The notes under the pieces: model-generated | What the model was told of the DNA's origin: nothing | What the model saw: only the letters and a program-made list of their open reading frames with translations | Databases searched by the model: none | Translations under genes and position numbers: made by a program | Shown: positions 1 through 11,144 of the stretch, piece by piece | Layout of the letters: every line of letters starts with the position of its first letter | Position numbering within the stretch: position 1 is the first letter of the stretch | Assembly (NCBI GenBank): GCA_016124805.1 | Contig: WGND01000011.1 | Span: forward strand, 248,001-312,000 | Direction of reading: 5' to 3' | DNA from: Hyphomicrobiales bacterium | Lineage (GTDB): Bacteria > Pseudomonadota > Alphaproteobacteria > Parvibaculales > Parvibaculaceae | Length of the DNA stretch: 64,000 bases

Positions 1-5
1 AGGGT

Positions 6-524
6 GTGCCGCAATCTGACGCCAAGGCGCATAATTATTATCTGCAGGCGGCCAAGGGTGGTCAGCCGGATGCGGCCACGCGCATCGGCCTCATCTATCT
101 CAACGGCAAGAAGTCGATTGATGTGAAGCCGGATTATTCCGTTGCCATCCGCATGTTCGAGATCGGTGCTTTGGCGGCCAAGGCGGATGCGCAGTTCTAT
201 CTCGCCATGATGTATTACCGCGGACAGGGTGTGGCTGTGGACCGCACCGAGGGTCTGCGCTGGCTGCTGCTCTCGGCCAAGAAACGCTACTCGCCGACTT
301 TTGCCGAACTCGGCCGCATCTATATGGAAGGTCTGGGCGTCAGCAAGGACACGGTTCAGGGCTGGGCCTATCTGATGCTTGCCAACCGTTTCGCAACCAA
401 TGACGACCAGCGCGGCACATCCGTGGATGCGATGAATAAATATGATGGCTGGATGCAGGCTTCCGAAAAGCAGGCCGCGGCCCGCAAGGCCGACGAGTGG
501 CTTGCCTCTCATAAGAACGGTTGA
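6..524 (+). CDS. Sel1/TPR-like repeat protein, 5' truncated by window edge
   Basis: Repeats such as ADAQFYLAMMYYRGQGVAVDRTEGLRWLLLSAK and PTFAELGRIYMEGLGVSKDTVQGWAYLMLA; frame stays open to the window edge. Confidence 0.8.
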   Translation: MPQSDAKAHNYYLQAAKGGQPDAATRIGLIYLNGKKSIDVKPDYSVAIRMFEIGALAAKADAQFYLAMMYYRGQGVAVDRTEGLRWLLLSAKKRYSPTFAELGRIYMEGLGVSKDTVQGWAYLMLANRFATNDDQRGTSVDAMNKYDGWMQASEKQAAARKADEWLASHKNG

Positions 525-527
525 GGC

Positions 528-911
528 CTACTCGAAGACGACTTTTTCTTCGCCCAGCCAGAGCGGTGATTTCCTGAAATCGATGAAGCTGCTTTCGTCC
601 TCGTAAAGGGCGCGGCTGGCATTCAGGCCTTCCTCTGTTTCAAGGACCGCCAGCAGGTCCCCGGCACTCTCCCACCAGAGCTGCGCCACGCCGTCATAGA
701 TCGCGGGCGCATTTTCCAGACCGCTGCCACGCCCTTCGCGCAAGCCATCGCTCAATTCCACGGGCAGTGAATGCATCTGGACATAGCGCTTGATGCGCAG
801 CGCCGCGCGATGGCTTTTTACCAGCGGGGCATGTTTGTTCCACCAATAATCCTGGAATTCATCGACACTGAGATGGGGCAGGCGGGTCAGGCAGAAGGTC
901 AGCTTGATCAT
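528..911 (-). CDS. EthD-domain/dimeric alpha-beta barrel protein
   Basis: MIKLTFCLTRLPHLSVDEFQDYWWNKHAPLVKSH is EthD-like. Confidence 0.7.
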   Translation of the reverse strand: MIKLTFCLTRLPHLSVDEFQDYWWNKHAPLVKSHRAALRIKRYVQMHSLPVELSDGLREGRGSGLENAPAIYDGVAQLWWESAGDLLAVLETEEGLNASRALYEDESSFIDFRKSPLWLGEEKVVFE

Positions 912-998
912 GGGGTTTTTCCCTCATTTTTCTTTTTTCTGGGCTGATGCCATCATGGCCGCCATCGCTCGGAAATAAAAGCTGCATCGGAGTTTTGA

Positions 999-2516
999 AT
1001 GCGTATCGCGGTTGGTGGATTTCAGCACGAGACCAATACATTTGCCCCCACCAAGGCTGATTACGCCGCCTTTGCGCAGTCCGATAGCTGGCCCGCCTTG
1101 CAACGGGGGCCAGCGCTGCTGACGGCCTTTGCAGACATGAATGTGCCGATTACCGGTTTTCTGGACGCTGCCAAGGCGGATAGTCAGACACTTCTGCCGC
1201 TTGTCTGGTGTTCGGCCACGCCGTCTGCCCCCGTCACGGATGATGCCTTTGAGCGCGTCATGGGGATGATGCTGGAAGATTTGGCAGCGGCCCTTTCGAC
1301 GGGCCTTGATGGCGTCTATCTCGATCTGCACGGCGCCATGGTCACCGAGACTTATGAGGATGGCGAAGGCGAAATACTGGCGCGCGTCCGCCGAATGATC
1401 GGCTCCGACATTCCTCTTGTTGCCAGTCTTGATCTCCATGCCAATGTCTCGCAGCGCATGGTCGACGAGGCTGACGCCTTGATCGCCTATCGCACCTATC
1501 CCCATGTCGACATGCGCGACACGGGCGTACGCGCCCATGCGCATCTGACAGGCCTCCTCAGCGGTCTGCCGCGACAGGCCAAGGCCTTCCGCAAACTGGA
1601 CTACATCATTCCGCTGACGGCGCAATGCACGCTGATTGAACCGGCGCGACATATCTATGCCCATGTGGCGCATCTCGACGGCAAGATGCTGGGCAATGGC
1701 GAAGTGAGCGTGACCTCCTTTGCGACCGGATTTCCACCGGTTGATATTTCGATGAACGGTCCATCTGTCTTTGCCTATGCCGACACGCAGTCTGCGGCTG
1801 ACGAAGCGGCGGGCGAGCTTGCCGATATGGTCACAGCCTGCGAGCCGCGCTTTGTCGAGCGACTCTGGTCTGCGCGTGACGCTGTTGCGCATGCCATCGC
1901 CACGTCAAGCGATGCCGGTGGTCCTGTCGTGCTGGCCGACACGCAGGATAATCCCGGCGCGGGCGGCAATGGCGATACGGTCGGCATTCTGCGCGAGATG
2001 TTGCTGCAGGATGCGCCTCTTGCGGCACTCGGCGTGCTTTATGATCCGCAAGCAGCTTCCATGGCTGCCGAGGCGGGCGAGGGGGCTTCGATCACGCTTT
2101 CACTTGGTGCCAAGACGGGCGGGGCCGATGAAGCGCCGATTGAAGAGACATTCGAGGTGGCAAAAGTCGGCTCGGGAAATTTTCTGGCCACGGGTCCCTT
2201 TTACGGGGGCTCGCATATGTCGCTTGGTACCACGGTTCTGCTGCGCAAGGGCGGGGTGCATGTCGTGGTCTCGTCACGCAAGGCGCAATGTGCCGATCAG
2301 GAGATGTTCCGCCATGTCGGCATCGAGCCATCGCGCTTGCGCGTTCTGGTGGTGAAAAGCTCGGTGCATTTCCGCGCTGATTTCGGGCCGATTGCCCGCG
2401 AGGTGCTGGTGGTTGAAAGCCCCGGCCCCAATGTTGCCGATCTCACGCGGCTGCCCTTCAGGCATCTGCGCAAGGGCCTCCGGATCACGCCGCTCGGCCC
2501 TGCCTTTGAGGGGTAA
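999..2516 (+). CDS. M81 family metallopeptidase (MlrC-like)
   Basis: MRIAVGGFQHETNTFAP, LDLHGAMVTETYEDGEGEIL, LDLHANVS, DTQDNPGAGGNGDT motifs. Confidence 0.88.
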   Translation: MRIAVGGFQHETNTFAPTKADYAAFAQSDSWPALQRGPALLTAFADMNVPITGFLDAAKADSQTLLPLVWCSATPSAPVTDDAFERVMGMMLEDLAAALSTGLDGVYLDLHGAMVTETYEDGEGEILARVRRMIGSDIPLVASLDLHANVSQRMVDEADALIAYRTYPHVDMRDTGVRAHAHLTGLLSGLPRQAKAFRKLDYIIPLTAQCTLIEPARHIYAHVAHLDGKMLGNGEVSVTSFATGFPPVDISMNGPSVFAYADTQSAADEAAGELADMVTACEPRFVERLWSARDAVAHAIATSSDAGGPVVLADTQDNPGAGGNGDTVGILREMLLQDAPLAALGVLYDPQAASMAAEAGEGASITLSLGAKTGGADEAPIEETFEVAKVGSGNFLATGPFYGGSHMSLGTTVLLRKGGVHVVVSSRKAQCADQEMFRHVGIEPSRLRVLVVKSSVHFRADFGPIAREVLVVESPGPNVADLTRLPFRHLRKGLRITPLGPAFEG

Positions 2517-2581
2517 GTAGCAGATTTGTCTCTGCGTCATGCCCCGCATGAGGCAGGCCATGACGGCAATCATTCAATCTG

Positions 2582-3367
2582 TCAGATATCAAGTTCAATC
2601 CAGACCGGCACATGGTCGGAGGGCTTTTCGCGGCCCCGCACCATGCGGTCGATGTCGCATCCCTTGAGGTGGTCGGCGGCTTGCGGCGAGAGCATCAGGT
2701 GGTCAATGCGGATGCCATTGTCTTTCTGCCAGGCGCCGGCCTGATAATCCCAGAAGCTGTAACGATGGCTTTCGGTGTGGCAGGCGCGAAAGGCATCTGT
2801 CAGGCCAAGATTTGTGAACTCATGGAATTTGGCGCGGGTCTCTTCACGGAAGAGGGCATCATCGGCCCAGGCCGCCGGATCATGCACATCTGCCGCGGTC
2901 GGGATGACATTATAGTCGCCTGCCAGAATGAGCGGCTCCTCATAGGTGAGCAGTTCGCGGGCATGGGCCGTGAGGCGGTCCATCCAGCCGAGCTTGTAGG
3001 CATATTTGTCCGTATCGACCGGATTGCCATTCGGGAGATAGATGGAGGCGATGCGCAGAAGGCGCTCATTCACCGTGATCTGGGCCTCGATATAGCGGGC
3101 CTGTTCGTCCGAATCGTCGCCCGGAAGACCTTTCACGATGTCATCGAGACGGTATTTCGACAGGATGGCGACGCCATTATAGGTCTTCTGGCCGTTGACC
3201 GCGATATTGTAGCCGAGGTCCTCAATTGCCCCGAAAGGGAAGGCTTCCTCTACACATTTGAGTTCCTGCAGGCAGACAACATCGGGTGTCGCCTCTTTCA
3301 GCCAGTCGGTCAGGTTCACCAGGCGGGCCTTAATTGAGTTGACGTTCCATGTCGCGATCTTCAACAT
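2582..3367 (-). CDS. xth: Exodeoxyribonuclease III
   Basis: MLKIATWNVNSIKARL, VVCLQELKC, AGDYNVIP, IRIDHLML, PSDHVPVW motifs. Confidence 0.93.
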   Translation of the reverse strand: MLKIATWNVNSIKARLVNLTDWLKEATPDVVCLQELKCVEEAFPFGAIEDLGYNIAVNGQKTYNGVAILSKYRLDDIVKGLPGDDSDEQARYIEAQITVNERLLRIASIYLPNGNPVDTDKYAYKLGWMDRLTAHARELLTYEEPLILAGDYNVIPTAADVHDPAAWADDALFREETRAKFHEFTNLGLTDAFRACHTESHRYSFWDYQAGAWQKDNGIRIDHLMLSPQAADHLKGCDIDRMVRGREKPSDHVPVWIELDI

Positions 3368-3408
3368 ACTATCAAATTACCGTTTGTTTGCTCGGGGAGG
3401 GGTAAGCG

Positions 3409-3792
3409 ATGGCTACCAAACTAACACTTGGCGTGCGTGAAAATACACGCCTGCGCGTCCGCTCAGAATCGGGCACGTCGGAACAATGTATCCTAGGTTT
3501 TGTCGGAATTCTTGTCGGTCTTGTCGCCATCATGAATGGCGTCATGGCGATGAGTGCGGTGTCTTCGGTCGCCTCGCTTGAGAGCGCCGGCCAGTACTGG
3601 TCCATCGCGGCCTGGGGCATCTGGGTGCCGGCCATCGCCATTACCGGGTCCATTCTGGGGGCTGTCAGCGGGATGCGTTTTGCCCTGCCGGTCGTCTGGG
3701 CGTCGCCTGTCCTGTCGATCAGCGGCTATGTCATCTACAATTATCCGCAGATTCAAGCCTATATGGAAAAGCTCTGCGCCAGCTTTAACTGA
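3409..3792 (+). CDS. Hypothetical small membrane protein
   Basis: Several hydrophobic segments; no shadowing gene on the opposite strand. Confidence 0.55.
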   Translation: MATKLTLGVRENTRLRVRSESGTSEQCILGFVGILVGLVAIMNGVMAMSAVSSVASLESAGQYWSIAAWGIWVPAIAITGSILGAVSGMRFALPVVWASPVLSISGYVIYNYPQIQAYMEKLCASFN

Positions 3793-3809
3793 GCCAGCCG
3801 CCTCTGCTG

Positions 3810-4172
3810 TCAGATCGCGAAGGATGTGCCGCAGCCACAGCCTGAGGTGGCGTTTGGATTGTTGATCTTGAAGGCCGAGCCGATGAGATCATTGGAAAAG
3901 TCGATCTCGGCCCCACCCAGATAACCCACCGACACGGGGTCTATCAGCACGGTCGCGCCGAGCTTCTCGATGACGAGATCATCGCTCAGGCGCGTATCAT
4001 CCAGCGTGAAGCCATATTGAAAGCCCGAGCAGCCGCCGCCATTCACCGCGACGCGCAGCATCACGCCTTCCGCTTCACCGGCGACGATTTCAGCGATGCG
4101 CTTGGCGGCGCGGTCGGTCAGCGTGATAGGCTGGCCGAGGCCCGGCAATGTTTCGGTTTCTGTGTCACTCAT
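3810..4172 (-). CDS. erpA: HesB/IscA/ErpA-type iron-sulfur cluster insertion protein
   Basis: ITLTDRAAKRIAEI, NGGGCSGFQYGF and C-terminal SGCGCGTSF (conserved cysteines). Confidence 0.9.
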   Translation of the reverse strand: MSDTETETLPGLGQPITLTDRAAKRIAEIVAGEAEGVMLRVAVNGGGCSGFQYGFTLDDTRLSDDLVIEKLGATVLIDPVSVGYLGGAEIDFSNDLIGSAFKINNPNATSGCGCGTSFAI

Positions 4173-4306
4173 GGCGCACTCCTGATCCCAGAAAAAGGGG
4201 AATCGGGCTTTTTCTTTTGAACGATACTAAATATAGCTTACCCAACATGTAGTCGTCCCGTCCCCATATTTCAAATGGGAAGTCGGGCTCATCGGAAAGC
4301 AGTCTT

Positions 4307-5497
4307 TTGGCCCTCTTAAATCCCGCCGCCACAGCCCGGTTTGCGACCAGAGCCGAACATACGCGCGGCAGGCTCTTTTTTGAGCCTGAAAGTGCCATGC
4401 GGACGCCATTTCAGCGTGATCGGGACCGGATTATCCACTCCGTCGCCTTCCGGCGCATGAAGTACAAGACGCAGGTTTTCGTCTATCACGAGGGCGACAA
4501 TTACCGCACGCGGCTCTCCCATTCGCTGGAAGTCGCCCAGATTGCCCGTTCCATCGCCCGTGTCATGGGGCTGGATGAGGATTTGGCGGAAACGCTGGCC
4601 CTTGCCCATGATCTCGGTCACACGCCCTTTGGCCATGCCGGGGAAACAGCACTGGACGCCTGCATGAAGGGCTTTGGCGGTTTTGACCATAATGCCCAGA
4701 CGCTTCGGATCGTCACCAAGCTCGAGCATCGCTATGCCGAGTTTGACGGGCTGAATCTCACCTGGGAAACGCTTGAAGGCCTCGTCAAACATAATGGCCC
4801 CGTGGTGACGCCGGGGCGCCGTCTGGATGACCAGCCGCGCGCCATTGTCGAATATGCCCAGACACAGGATCTGGAGCTCGACACCTTTGCCGGGCCGGAA
4901 GCGCAGGTCGCCGCGCTGGCCGACGACATCGCCTATAATAATCACGACATTGATGATGGCTTGCGGGCGCGGCTTTTCACGATTGATGATCTGCTGGCGG
5001 TGCCGCTAGTGGGCGATGTTTTCCGCGCGGTGATCGACAAATATCCCGGTCTTGAGACCTCACGCGTCATTCATGAGGCCGTGCGCCGGCTCATTGGCGA
5101 GATGGTCGAGGATGTGATTTCGGAGACAAAACGGCGTCTTGAGGGCATGAAACCGGCCACAGCCGAGGATATCCGCCATGCCGACCGGGCGCTGGTGGCC
5201 TTTTCCCCGGCCATGAATGAGCATAATGCCGCGCTGAAAGCCTTTCTGTTCGAGCGCATGTATCGGCATTACCGGGTCAATCGCTCCATGAGCAAGGCCA
5301 AGCGCATCGTACGCGACCTGTTTGAGCTGTTGCATCGTGACCCCAGCCTGCTGCCGCCCGAATGGCAGGCCGGTTGTGATGGCGATGCAGGCTTCAAAAC
5401 GGCGCGTCGGGTCTGCGACTATATTGCAGGCATGACCGACCGCTTCGCCATTGAGGAGCACCGACGCCTCTTCGACCTGCATGACGAGCGGTCCTGA
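4307..5497 (+). CDS. dgt: Deoxyguanosinetriphosphate triphosphohydrolase-like protein (HD domain)
   Basis: [54 protein letters not shown]. Confidence 0.92.
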   Translation: MALLNPAATARFATRAEHTRGRLFFEPESAMRTPFQRDRDRIIHSVAFRRMKYKTQVFVYHEGDNYRTRLSHSLEVAQIARSIARVMGLDEDLAETLALAHDLGHTPFGHAGETALDACMKGFGGFDHNAQTLRIVTKLEHRYAEFDGLNLTWETLEGLVKHNGPVVTPGRRLDDQPRAIVEYAQTQDLELDTFAGPEAQVAALADDIAYNNHDIDDGLRARLFTIDDLLAVPLVGDVFRAVIDKYPGLETSRVIHEAVRRLIGEMVEDVISETKRRLEGMKPATAEDIRHADRALVAFSPAMNEHNAALKAFLFERMYRHYRVNRSMSKAKRIVRDLFELLHRDPSLLPPEWQAGCDGDAGFKTARRVCDYIAGMTDRFAIEEHRRLFDLHDERS

Positions 5498-5626
5498 GCC
5501 GGCGCCTCACCGCAATTGACTGCTGGAAAGCAGCCACCGGCACAGCTAGAGTGCCAGCCAAATCAATGATTTGACCCCGATCAAATTCCTTCTGCAAAGC
5601 CCCCTTTCTCGGACGATTCCTGACAG

Positions 5627-7378
5627 ATGAATATTTTCCGGCATTTTGAGTCCCGTGTGGCGGCCGCCGTGGCTGCGCTTCAGGCTGAGGGCAGCCTGCC
5701 TGACGGGCTGGACCTTTCCCGCATCACCGTGGAGCCGCCCCGCGACCCGAGCCATGGCGATCTCTCGACCAATGCGGCCATGGTGCTGAGCAAGGCGGCA
5801 GGCAAGAAGCCGCGCGACCTGGCTGACGCGCTGGCGGCCAAGCTCACGGCGGAAGAATTTGTTACCGCCGTCGAGATCGCGGGTCCGGGCTTCATCAATC
5901 TGCGTCTCAAGAATGAATTCTGGCAGCTTCGCGTGGGCGATATTCTGCGGGCGGTTGACAGCTACGGCGCCAGCGATCTGGGGCAGGGCGAGGCCGTCAA
6001 TGTCGAATATGTTTCCGCCAATCCCACCGGCCCCATGCATGTGGGCCACGTGCGTGGCGCGGTGTTCGGTGATGCGCTCGCCAATCTCCTCGAAAAGGTG
6101 GGTTATCGGGTCTGCCGCGAATATTATATTAATGATGCGGGCGGCCAGATCGAGGTTCTTGCCCGCAGCGTGATGCTGCGCTATCGCGAGGCGCTGGGCG
6201 AAGATATCGGCGCCATGCCGGAAGGCCTCTATCCCGGTGACTATCTCAAGCCGCTTGGGGCCGACCTGGCGGCTGAGTTTGGCAATCGTCTGCTCGAGAT
6301 GGACGAAGGTGAAGCGCTGGCGATCACCAGGGATCGCGCCATCGACGCCATGATGGAGATGATCCGCGGCGATCTTGCCGTGCTCGGCATTACCCATGAG
6401 ACTTTCTTCTCGGAGCGGTCGCTGCATGGCTCGGGCGCGATTGAAGCAACGCTTCAGCTTCTTGAAGATAAGGGCCTGATTTATATCGGGACTTTGGAAC
6501 CGCCCAAGGGCGAAGTGCCCGATGACTGGGAGGCCCGCCCACAAACGCTGTTCCGCTCGACCGAGTTTGGCGATGATGTGGACCGTGCGCTGAAGAAGTC
6601 CGACGGGTCCTGGACCTATTTTGCACCGGATATCGCCTATCACCTTGATAAATATAATCGCGGCTTCCGCAAGATGATCGATGTCTGGGGCGCCGATCAT
6701 GCCGGTTATATCAAGCGCATGCGCGCAGCCATTGCCGGCGTGACAGGTGGCGAAGGCGAGTTTGATGTGAAGGTCTGCCAGCTTGTGAAGCTCTATCGCA
6801 ATGGTGAGCCTTTCAAAATGTCCAAGCGAGCCGGGGACTTCGTGACGCTTCGTGATGTCGTTGATGAAGTCGGCAAGGATGTCGTGCGCTTCATGATGCT
6901 GACGCGCAAGAATGAGGCCCCGCTGGATTTCGACTTTGCCAAGGTCATGGAGCAGTCGCGCGACAATCCGGTGTTCTATGTCCAGTATGCCCATGCCCGC
7001 ATCAAATCGGTGCTGCGCAATGCAGGGGACGCCGGATTTGACGCGCTGTCGGATGTTGATCTGTCCGAGGCCGATTTCAGCCTGCTCGAGGATGAGGCGG
7101 AACTGGCGCTCATCCGCCTGATGGCCTCGTTTCCGCGTCAGGTGGAGCAGGCCGCGCTTGCCCATGAGCCGCACCGGATTTCCTTTGCGCTGCATGATAT
7201 TGCCTCGGGCTTCCATGGATTGTGGAACAAGGGCAAGGATGATCCCTCGCTGCGTTTCATTCTTCCTGAAGACCGCGCCCTCACTCTTGCTAGACTCAGC
7301 TTGATTCGTGCCGTCGCCTATGTGCTGGCCTCGGGGCTGGCTATACTTGGTGTCTCTCCCGTGGAGGAAATGCGCTGA
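5627..7378 (+). CDS. argS: Arginyl-tRNA synthetase
   Basis: [24 protein letters not shown] (HIGH-type motif) and [12 protein letters not shown]. Confidence 0.97.
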   Translation: MNIFRHFESRVAAAVAALQAEGSLPDGLDLSRITVEPPRDPSHGDLSTNAAMVLSKAAGKKPRDLADALAAKLTAEEFVTAVEIAGPGFINLRLKNEFWQLRVGDILRAVDSYGASDLGQGEAVNVEYVSANPTGPMHVGHVRGAVFGDALANLLEKVGYRVCREYYINDAGGQIEVLARSVMLRYREALGEDIGAMPEGLYPGDYLKPLGADLAAEFGNRLLEMDEGEALAITRDRAIDAMMEMIRGDLAVLGITHETFFSERSLHGSGAIEATLQLLEDKGLIYIGTLEPPKGEVPDDWEARPQTLFRSTEFGDDVDRALKKSDGSWTYFAPDIAYHLDKYNRGFRKMIDVWGADHAGYIKRMRAAIAGVTGGEGEFDVKVCQLVKLYRNGEPFKMSKRAGDFVTLRDVVDEVGKDVVRFMMLTRKNEAPLDFDFAKVMEQSRDNPVFYVQYAHARIKSVLRNAGDAGFDALSDVDLSEADFSLLEDEAELALIRLMASFPRQVEQAALAHEPHRISFALHDIASGFHGLWNKGKDDPSLRFILPEDRALTLARLSLIRAVAYVLASGLAILGVSPVEEMR

Positions 7379-8175
7379 TGTCCAACGGTGATGACTGGGA
7401 TGACGATCAGGATTTCGGCTATGAGCCGGATGACGATGATGATCTGGTCGGCTATGACGCGACCGAGGAAGAGGGGCGTCGACGCCCGCTCATGATCCTC
7501 AGCGTGATCGTGCTGCTGGCCGTTTTCGGTGGTGTTGTCTATCTGGCCTATAGTCAGGGCTTCAAGCAGGGCGCGGGCAATGGCACGCCGCCGCTTATTC
7601 GCGCTGATACGAGCCCGGTCAAGGTCGCCCCTGAAAAGCCTGGGGGCGTCGCCATTCCGCATCAGGACAAGACCGTTTATGAACGTATTTCCGGTGGTTT
7701 GGAAACATCGCCTGCCGATGAGGTTGAGCAGCTTCTGCCGCGTGCTGAGGAACCGTTGCCCATGGGTGAAGCGCCTGCCGCCCCGGTTGACCAGCCTGTG
7801 ACTGAACCGCTGGTCAGCGCGGCACCTGTTGCGCCGGTCGAGACTGCGCCTTCCGTCCCGGCGCCTGTGGCCGAGGTGCCTGCGACCGTCCCTGATACGA
7901 CGCCTGCACCAGTTGTGACGGCAACAAGCGGCGATTATGTCGTGCAGCTGGCTGCTTTCCGCGATGAAGCCTCGGCGCTGGCTGCTTTTATAAAACTGCA
8001 GAAAAAATATGGTGCGGAGCTCGCGGGCACGCAAAGCGACATACAGCGGGCCGATTTGGGTGATAAGGGTATCTATTACCGTCTGCGGGCTGGCTATATG
8101 GACAAGGCCGGTGCCCAGGCGCTTTGTGAGACATTGAGCAAGCAGGGCCAATCCTGTTTTGTCAGGGCCAAATAA
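7378..8175 (+). CDS. SPOR domain-containing membrane protein
   Basis: Acidic N-terminus, one TM (LMILSVIVLLAVFGGVVYLAY), Pro/Ala linker, C-terminal SPOR repeat VQLAAFRDEASALAAF...YYRLRAGYMDKAGAQALCETL. Confidence 0.88.
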   Translation: MSNGDDWDDDQDFGYEPDDDDDLVGYDATEEEGRRRPLMILSVIVLLAVFGGVVYLAYSQGFKQGAGNGTPPLIRADTSPVKVAPEKPGGVAIPHQDKTVYERISGGLETSPADEVEQLLPRAEEPLPMGEAPAAPVDQPVTEPLVSAAPVAPVETAPSVPAPVAEVPATVPDTTPAPVVTATSGDYVVQLAAFRDEASALAAFIKLQKKYGAELAGTQSDIQRADLGDKGIYYRLRAGYMDKAGAQALCETLSKQGQSCFVRAK

Positions 8176-8177
8176 AA

Positions 8178-9215
8178 ATGATGCCATCCGGAGTGATTTT
8201 CGGCTGTGAGGGAACGAGGCTCAGTGCCGACGAAGCCCGGTTTTTTGCCGATGTATCGCCATGGGGCTTCATTGTTTTTGCCCGGAACATCACCAATCCG
8301 GATCAACTGGCCGGGCTCGTGGAAGAGCTGCGGGCTTCGGTCGGATGGCGGGCGCCTGTCCTGATTGATCAGGAGGGCGGCCGCATCGCGCGGCTGCGTC
8401 CACCCCATTGGCGCGCTTATCCGCCGGGGCGCAATTATGGCGACTTCTATGCGGCCAATCCCGCGCATGGCATGGAGGCGGCCCGTCTGGGCGCGCGCCT
8501 GATTGCCGATGAGCTGCATGCGGTCGGCATCGATGTGGACTGCCTGCCGGTGCTGGATGTGCCTGTGCCCAACGCGCATGACGTGATCGGCGACCGGGCC
8601 TATGGCCTGACGCCCGCGCCTGTTGCCACGCTGGGGCGCGCGGCGGCGCATGGCCTGATGGATGGTGGTGTGCTGCCGGTCATCAAGCATATTCCGGGAC
8701 ACGGGCGGGCAGGCGTTGACAGTCATCTCAGCCTGCCGATTGTTGAAACACCGCTGGACAAGCTGCGGTCACAGGATTTTGCGCCATTCCGCATGCTGGC
8801 CGACCTGCCGCTTGCGATGACGGCGCATGTGGTTTACACCGCGATTGACCCGGCTGAGCCGGCCACGACATCGGCCAAGGTGATCGAGGAAGTCATTCGG
8901 GGCGAAATCGGCTTTGATGGCCTGCTGATGTCGGATGATCTGTCCATGCAGGCGCTTGCCGGGGATCTTGCCTCCCGCACGCGGGCGAGTTTTGCCGCAG
9001 GCTGCGATGTGGTGCTTCACTGCAATGGCAAGATGGACGAAATGATTGCAGTCGCCAGTGAGACATCGGCCCTGGATGGCGTGGCTGCGCAGCGTGCGCA
9101 GGCGGCGCTTGCGGCGATCATCGAGCCTGCAGAATTTGACGGAGAGGCGGAATATCAGCGTCTTCAAGAGCTTATGGGTGAGTTCTTCGGGAACACATCA
9201 ATGGGGATAAGCTGA
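8178..9215 (+). CDS. nagZ: Beta-N-acetylhexosaminidase (GH3)
   Basis: IDQEGGRIARLRPP, PVIKHIPGHGRAGVDSHLSLP, GLLMSDDLSMQAL. Confidence 0.95.
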   Translation: MMPSGVIFGCEGTRLSADEARFFADVSPWGFIVFARNITNPDQLAGLVEELRASVGWRAPVLIDQEGGRIARLRPPHWRAYPPGRNYGDFYAANPAHGMEAARLGARLIADELHAVGIDVDCLPVLDVPVPNAHDVIGDRAYGLTPAPVATLGRAAAHGLMDGGVLPVIKHIPGHGRAGVDSHLSLPIVETPLDKLRSQDFAPFRMLADLPLAMTAHVVYTAIDPAEPATTSAKVIEEVIRGEIGFDGLLMSDDLSMQALAGDLASRTRASFAAGCDVVLHCNGKMDEMIAVASETSALDGVAAQRAQAALAAIIEPAEFDGEAEYQRLQELMGEFFGNTSMGIS

Positions 9216-9402
9216 GATAAACCATACCATCGCCTTGTCTGGCGCTGTATAAGAAGCTTTCAAGTCACGCATCAGATTCGAATCGGTCCCTTTCCTCGGG
9301 GTCGTGGGGAATTCGGGTCGGTGTGTATTCGATATTCGCAATTGCTATTCCCTGTTGAAAGACCCGCTGGCAGGCGGGGCCGCGACAGGATGAGGGGCGA
9401 AA

Positions 9403-10320
9403 ATGTCCGATGCGCCCGCGCAGGATCAAGCCGAACCAAACGAACCTTTCGTCGAAGGTCTCGCCAAAACGGCTGAGGCGGCGCCTGTGCCCGAAGGTAC
9501 GCTGATCGTCGATCTCGACGGCTATGAAGGGCCGCTGGACGTGCTGCTGGCGCTTGCCCGCAATCAGCGCGTGGATCTGACCCATATCTCGATCCTGAAG
9601 CTGGCCGAGCAATATCTGGAATTCGTCAATCAGGCACAACGGCTGGAGCTGGAGCTCGCCGCCGACTATCTGGTGATGGCGTCCTGGCTCGCCTATCTGA
9701 AATCCAAGCTGCTGCTGCCGCCGCCCGAAGAGGAAGAAGGCCCGAGCGGAGAGGAAATGGCCGCGCGGCTGGCTTTCCAGTTGCAGCGACTTGAGGCCAT
9801 GCGCAATGCCTCCAAGATTATCTTCTCGCGCAAGCGGCTCGGCGTGCATGTGTTTTCGCGTGGTGCGCCGGAAGGTATTCGTGTTGTCAAAACAAGTACC
9901 TATACCGGCTCTCTCTATGACCTTCTGAAGTCCTATTCGACGCAGCGCCTCAAGCATGACATGCCGACGTGGGAGCCGACCCGTCTGCCGATCATGACGA
10001 TTGAGCTGGCGCGCCACCGGCTTGAATCCATGCTGGGCATGATGTTCGACTGGGGCCGGATCGAGTCGCTGCTGCCGACAGACCGGGGTGGCGCGACCAC
10101 GCGGTCGACGCTTGCAAGCACGCTGAGCGCGGCGCTGGTGCTGGCCAAGGAAGGCCAGCTGGAAATCCGCCAGTCGGGTGCCTTCAGCCCGCTTTTCATG
10201 CGTCGGCGGGAGGTGCCGCCAGAACCATTGGTGGACGCGCCCAATGAAGGCTCGCCGGAAACGGTGATTGAAACGGCAGAAAATGAGTTCTCCACCCAAG
10301 ATCGGCAAGACGACGAATGA
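9403..10320 (+). CDS. scpA: Segregation and condensation protein A
   Basis: DGYEGPLDVLLALARNQRVDLTHISILKLAEQYLEF; next to scpB. Confidence 0.93.
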   Translation: MSDAPAQDQAEPNEPFVEGLAKTAEAAPVPEGTLIVDLDGYEGPLDVLLALARNQRVDLTHISILKLAEQYLEFVNQAQRLELELAADYLVMASWLAYLKSKLLLPPPEEEEGPSGEEMAARLAFQLQRLEAMRNASKIIFSRKRLGVHVFSRGAPEGIRVVKTSTYTGSLYDLLKSYSTQRLKHDMPTWEPTRLPIMTIELARHRLESMLGMMFDWGRIESLLPTDRGGATTRSTLASTLSAALVLAKEGQLEIRQSGAFSPLFMRRREVPPEPLVDAPNEGSPETVIETAENEFSTQDRQDDE

Positions 10321-11144
10321 CCCAGGAAATTGTGATGGATGACGCTGAGATTGAGGGCGAAACAAAGCCAGACGCGGAAACGCCGACCGTTGTCGTCGTT
10401 GAAGAGGCTGAGGCTGCGCCTGAAGCGGACGGTGATGACGATGAGGGCGATGACGATAATGTCGTCAGCTTTCCTTCGAACGCCGAAGATCACGCCCAGC
10501 TGATCCGCATGACTGAGGCGTTGCTCTTTGCCGCTGCCGAACCGCTCGACATCGACAGCATTGCAGGCCGTTTGCCTGCCGGTGCGGATGTCGGCGCGGT
10601 AATTGAAGATATTCAGAAGATTTACGAGACGCGCGGCGTCAATCTGGTGCGGATTGCCAATAAGTGGATGTTCCGCACGGCTGATGATCTGGCTTTTCTC
10701 ATGGAGCGCGAGGCGGTGGAGCAGAAGAAGCTCTCCCGGGCGGGCATGGAGACATTGGCGATCATCGCCTATCACCAGCCGGTCACCCGCGCTGAAATTG
10801 AGGAAATCCGGGGTGTTTCCGTCTCGAAGGGCACGATTGACGTGCTGATGGAGACCAACTGGGTTCGTCTGCGTGGCCGCCGCCGCACGCCGGGACGCCC
10901 TGTGACCTATGGCACGACGGAATTGTTCCTCAGCCATTTCGGCCTTGAATCGATCGGCGATCTGCCGGGGCTCGATGAACTGAAAGCCTCGGGTCTGCTG
11001 GAAGGGCGCCTGCCGCCCGGTTTTGACATTCCTGTGCCCAGCGAAACGGGTGGGGACGGCGACGGCGAGTTCGAGGATGATCAGGCTGAATTCGGAGCCG
11101 ATCTGGACGAGCATCTTGCCCAGTCGCCCAAGGATGAAGACTGA
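10317..11144 (+). CDS. scpB: Segregation and condensation protein B
   Basis: ALLFAAAEPLDIDSIAGRLP, AGMETLAIIAYHQPVTRAEIEEIRGV, GRRRTPGRPVTYGTTELFLSHFGL; ATGA overlap with scpA. Confidence 0.93.
   Translation: MTQEIVMDDAEIEGETKPDAETPTVVVVEEAEAAPEADGDDDEGDDDNVVSFPSNAEDHAQLIRMTEALLFAAAEPLDIDSIAGRLPAGADVGAVIEDIQKIYETRGVNLVRIANKWMFRTADDLAFLMEREAVEQKKLSRAGMETLAIIAYHQPVTRAEIEEIRGVSVSKGTIDVLMETNWVRLRGRRRTPGRPVTYGTTELFLSHFGLESIGDLPGLDELKASGLLEGRLPPGFDIPVPSETGGDGDGEFEDDQAEFGADLDEHLAQSPKDED

Noticed and set aside
999-2516. Microcystin degradation (mlr) cluster
   Set aside because: Only an M81/MlrC-like gene is present; no mlrA, mlrB or mlrD neighbours, and M81 proteins are widespread.
5546-7216. 556 aa ORF antisense to argS
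   Set aside because: Shadow of a clear argS; low-complexity basic composition and no recognisable family.
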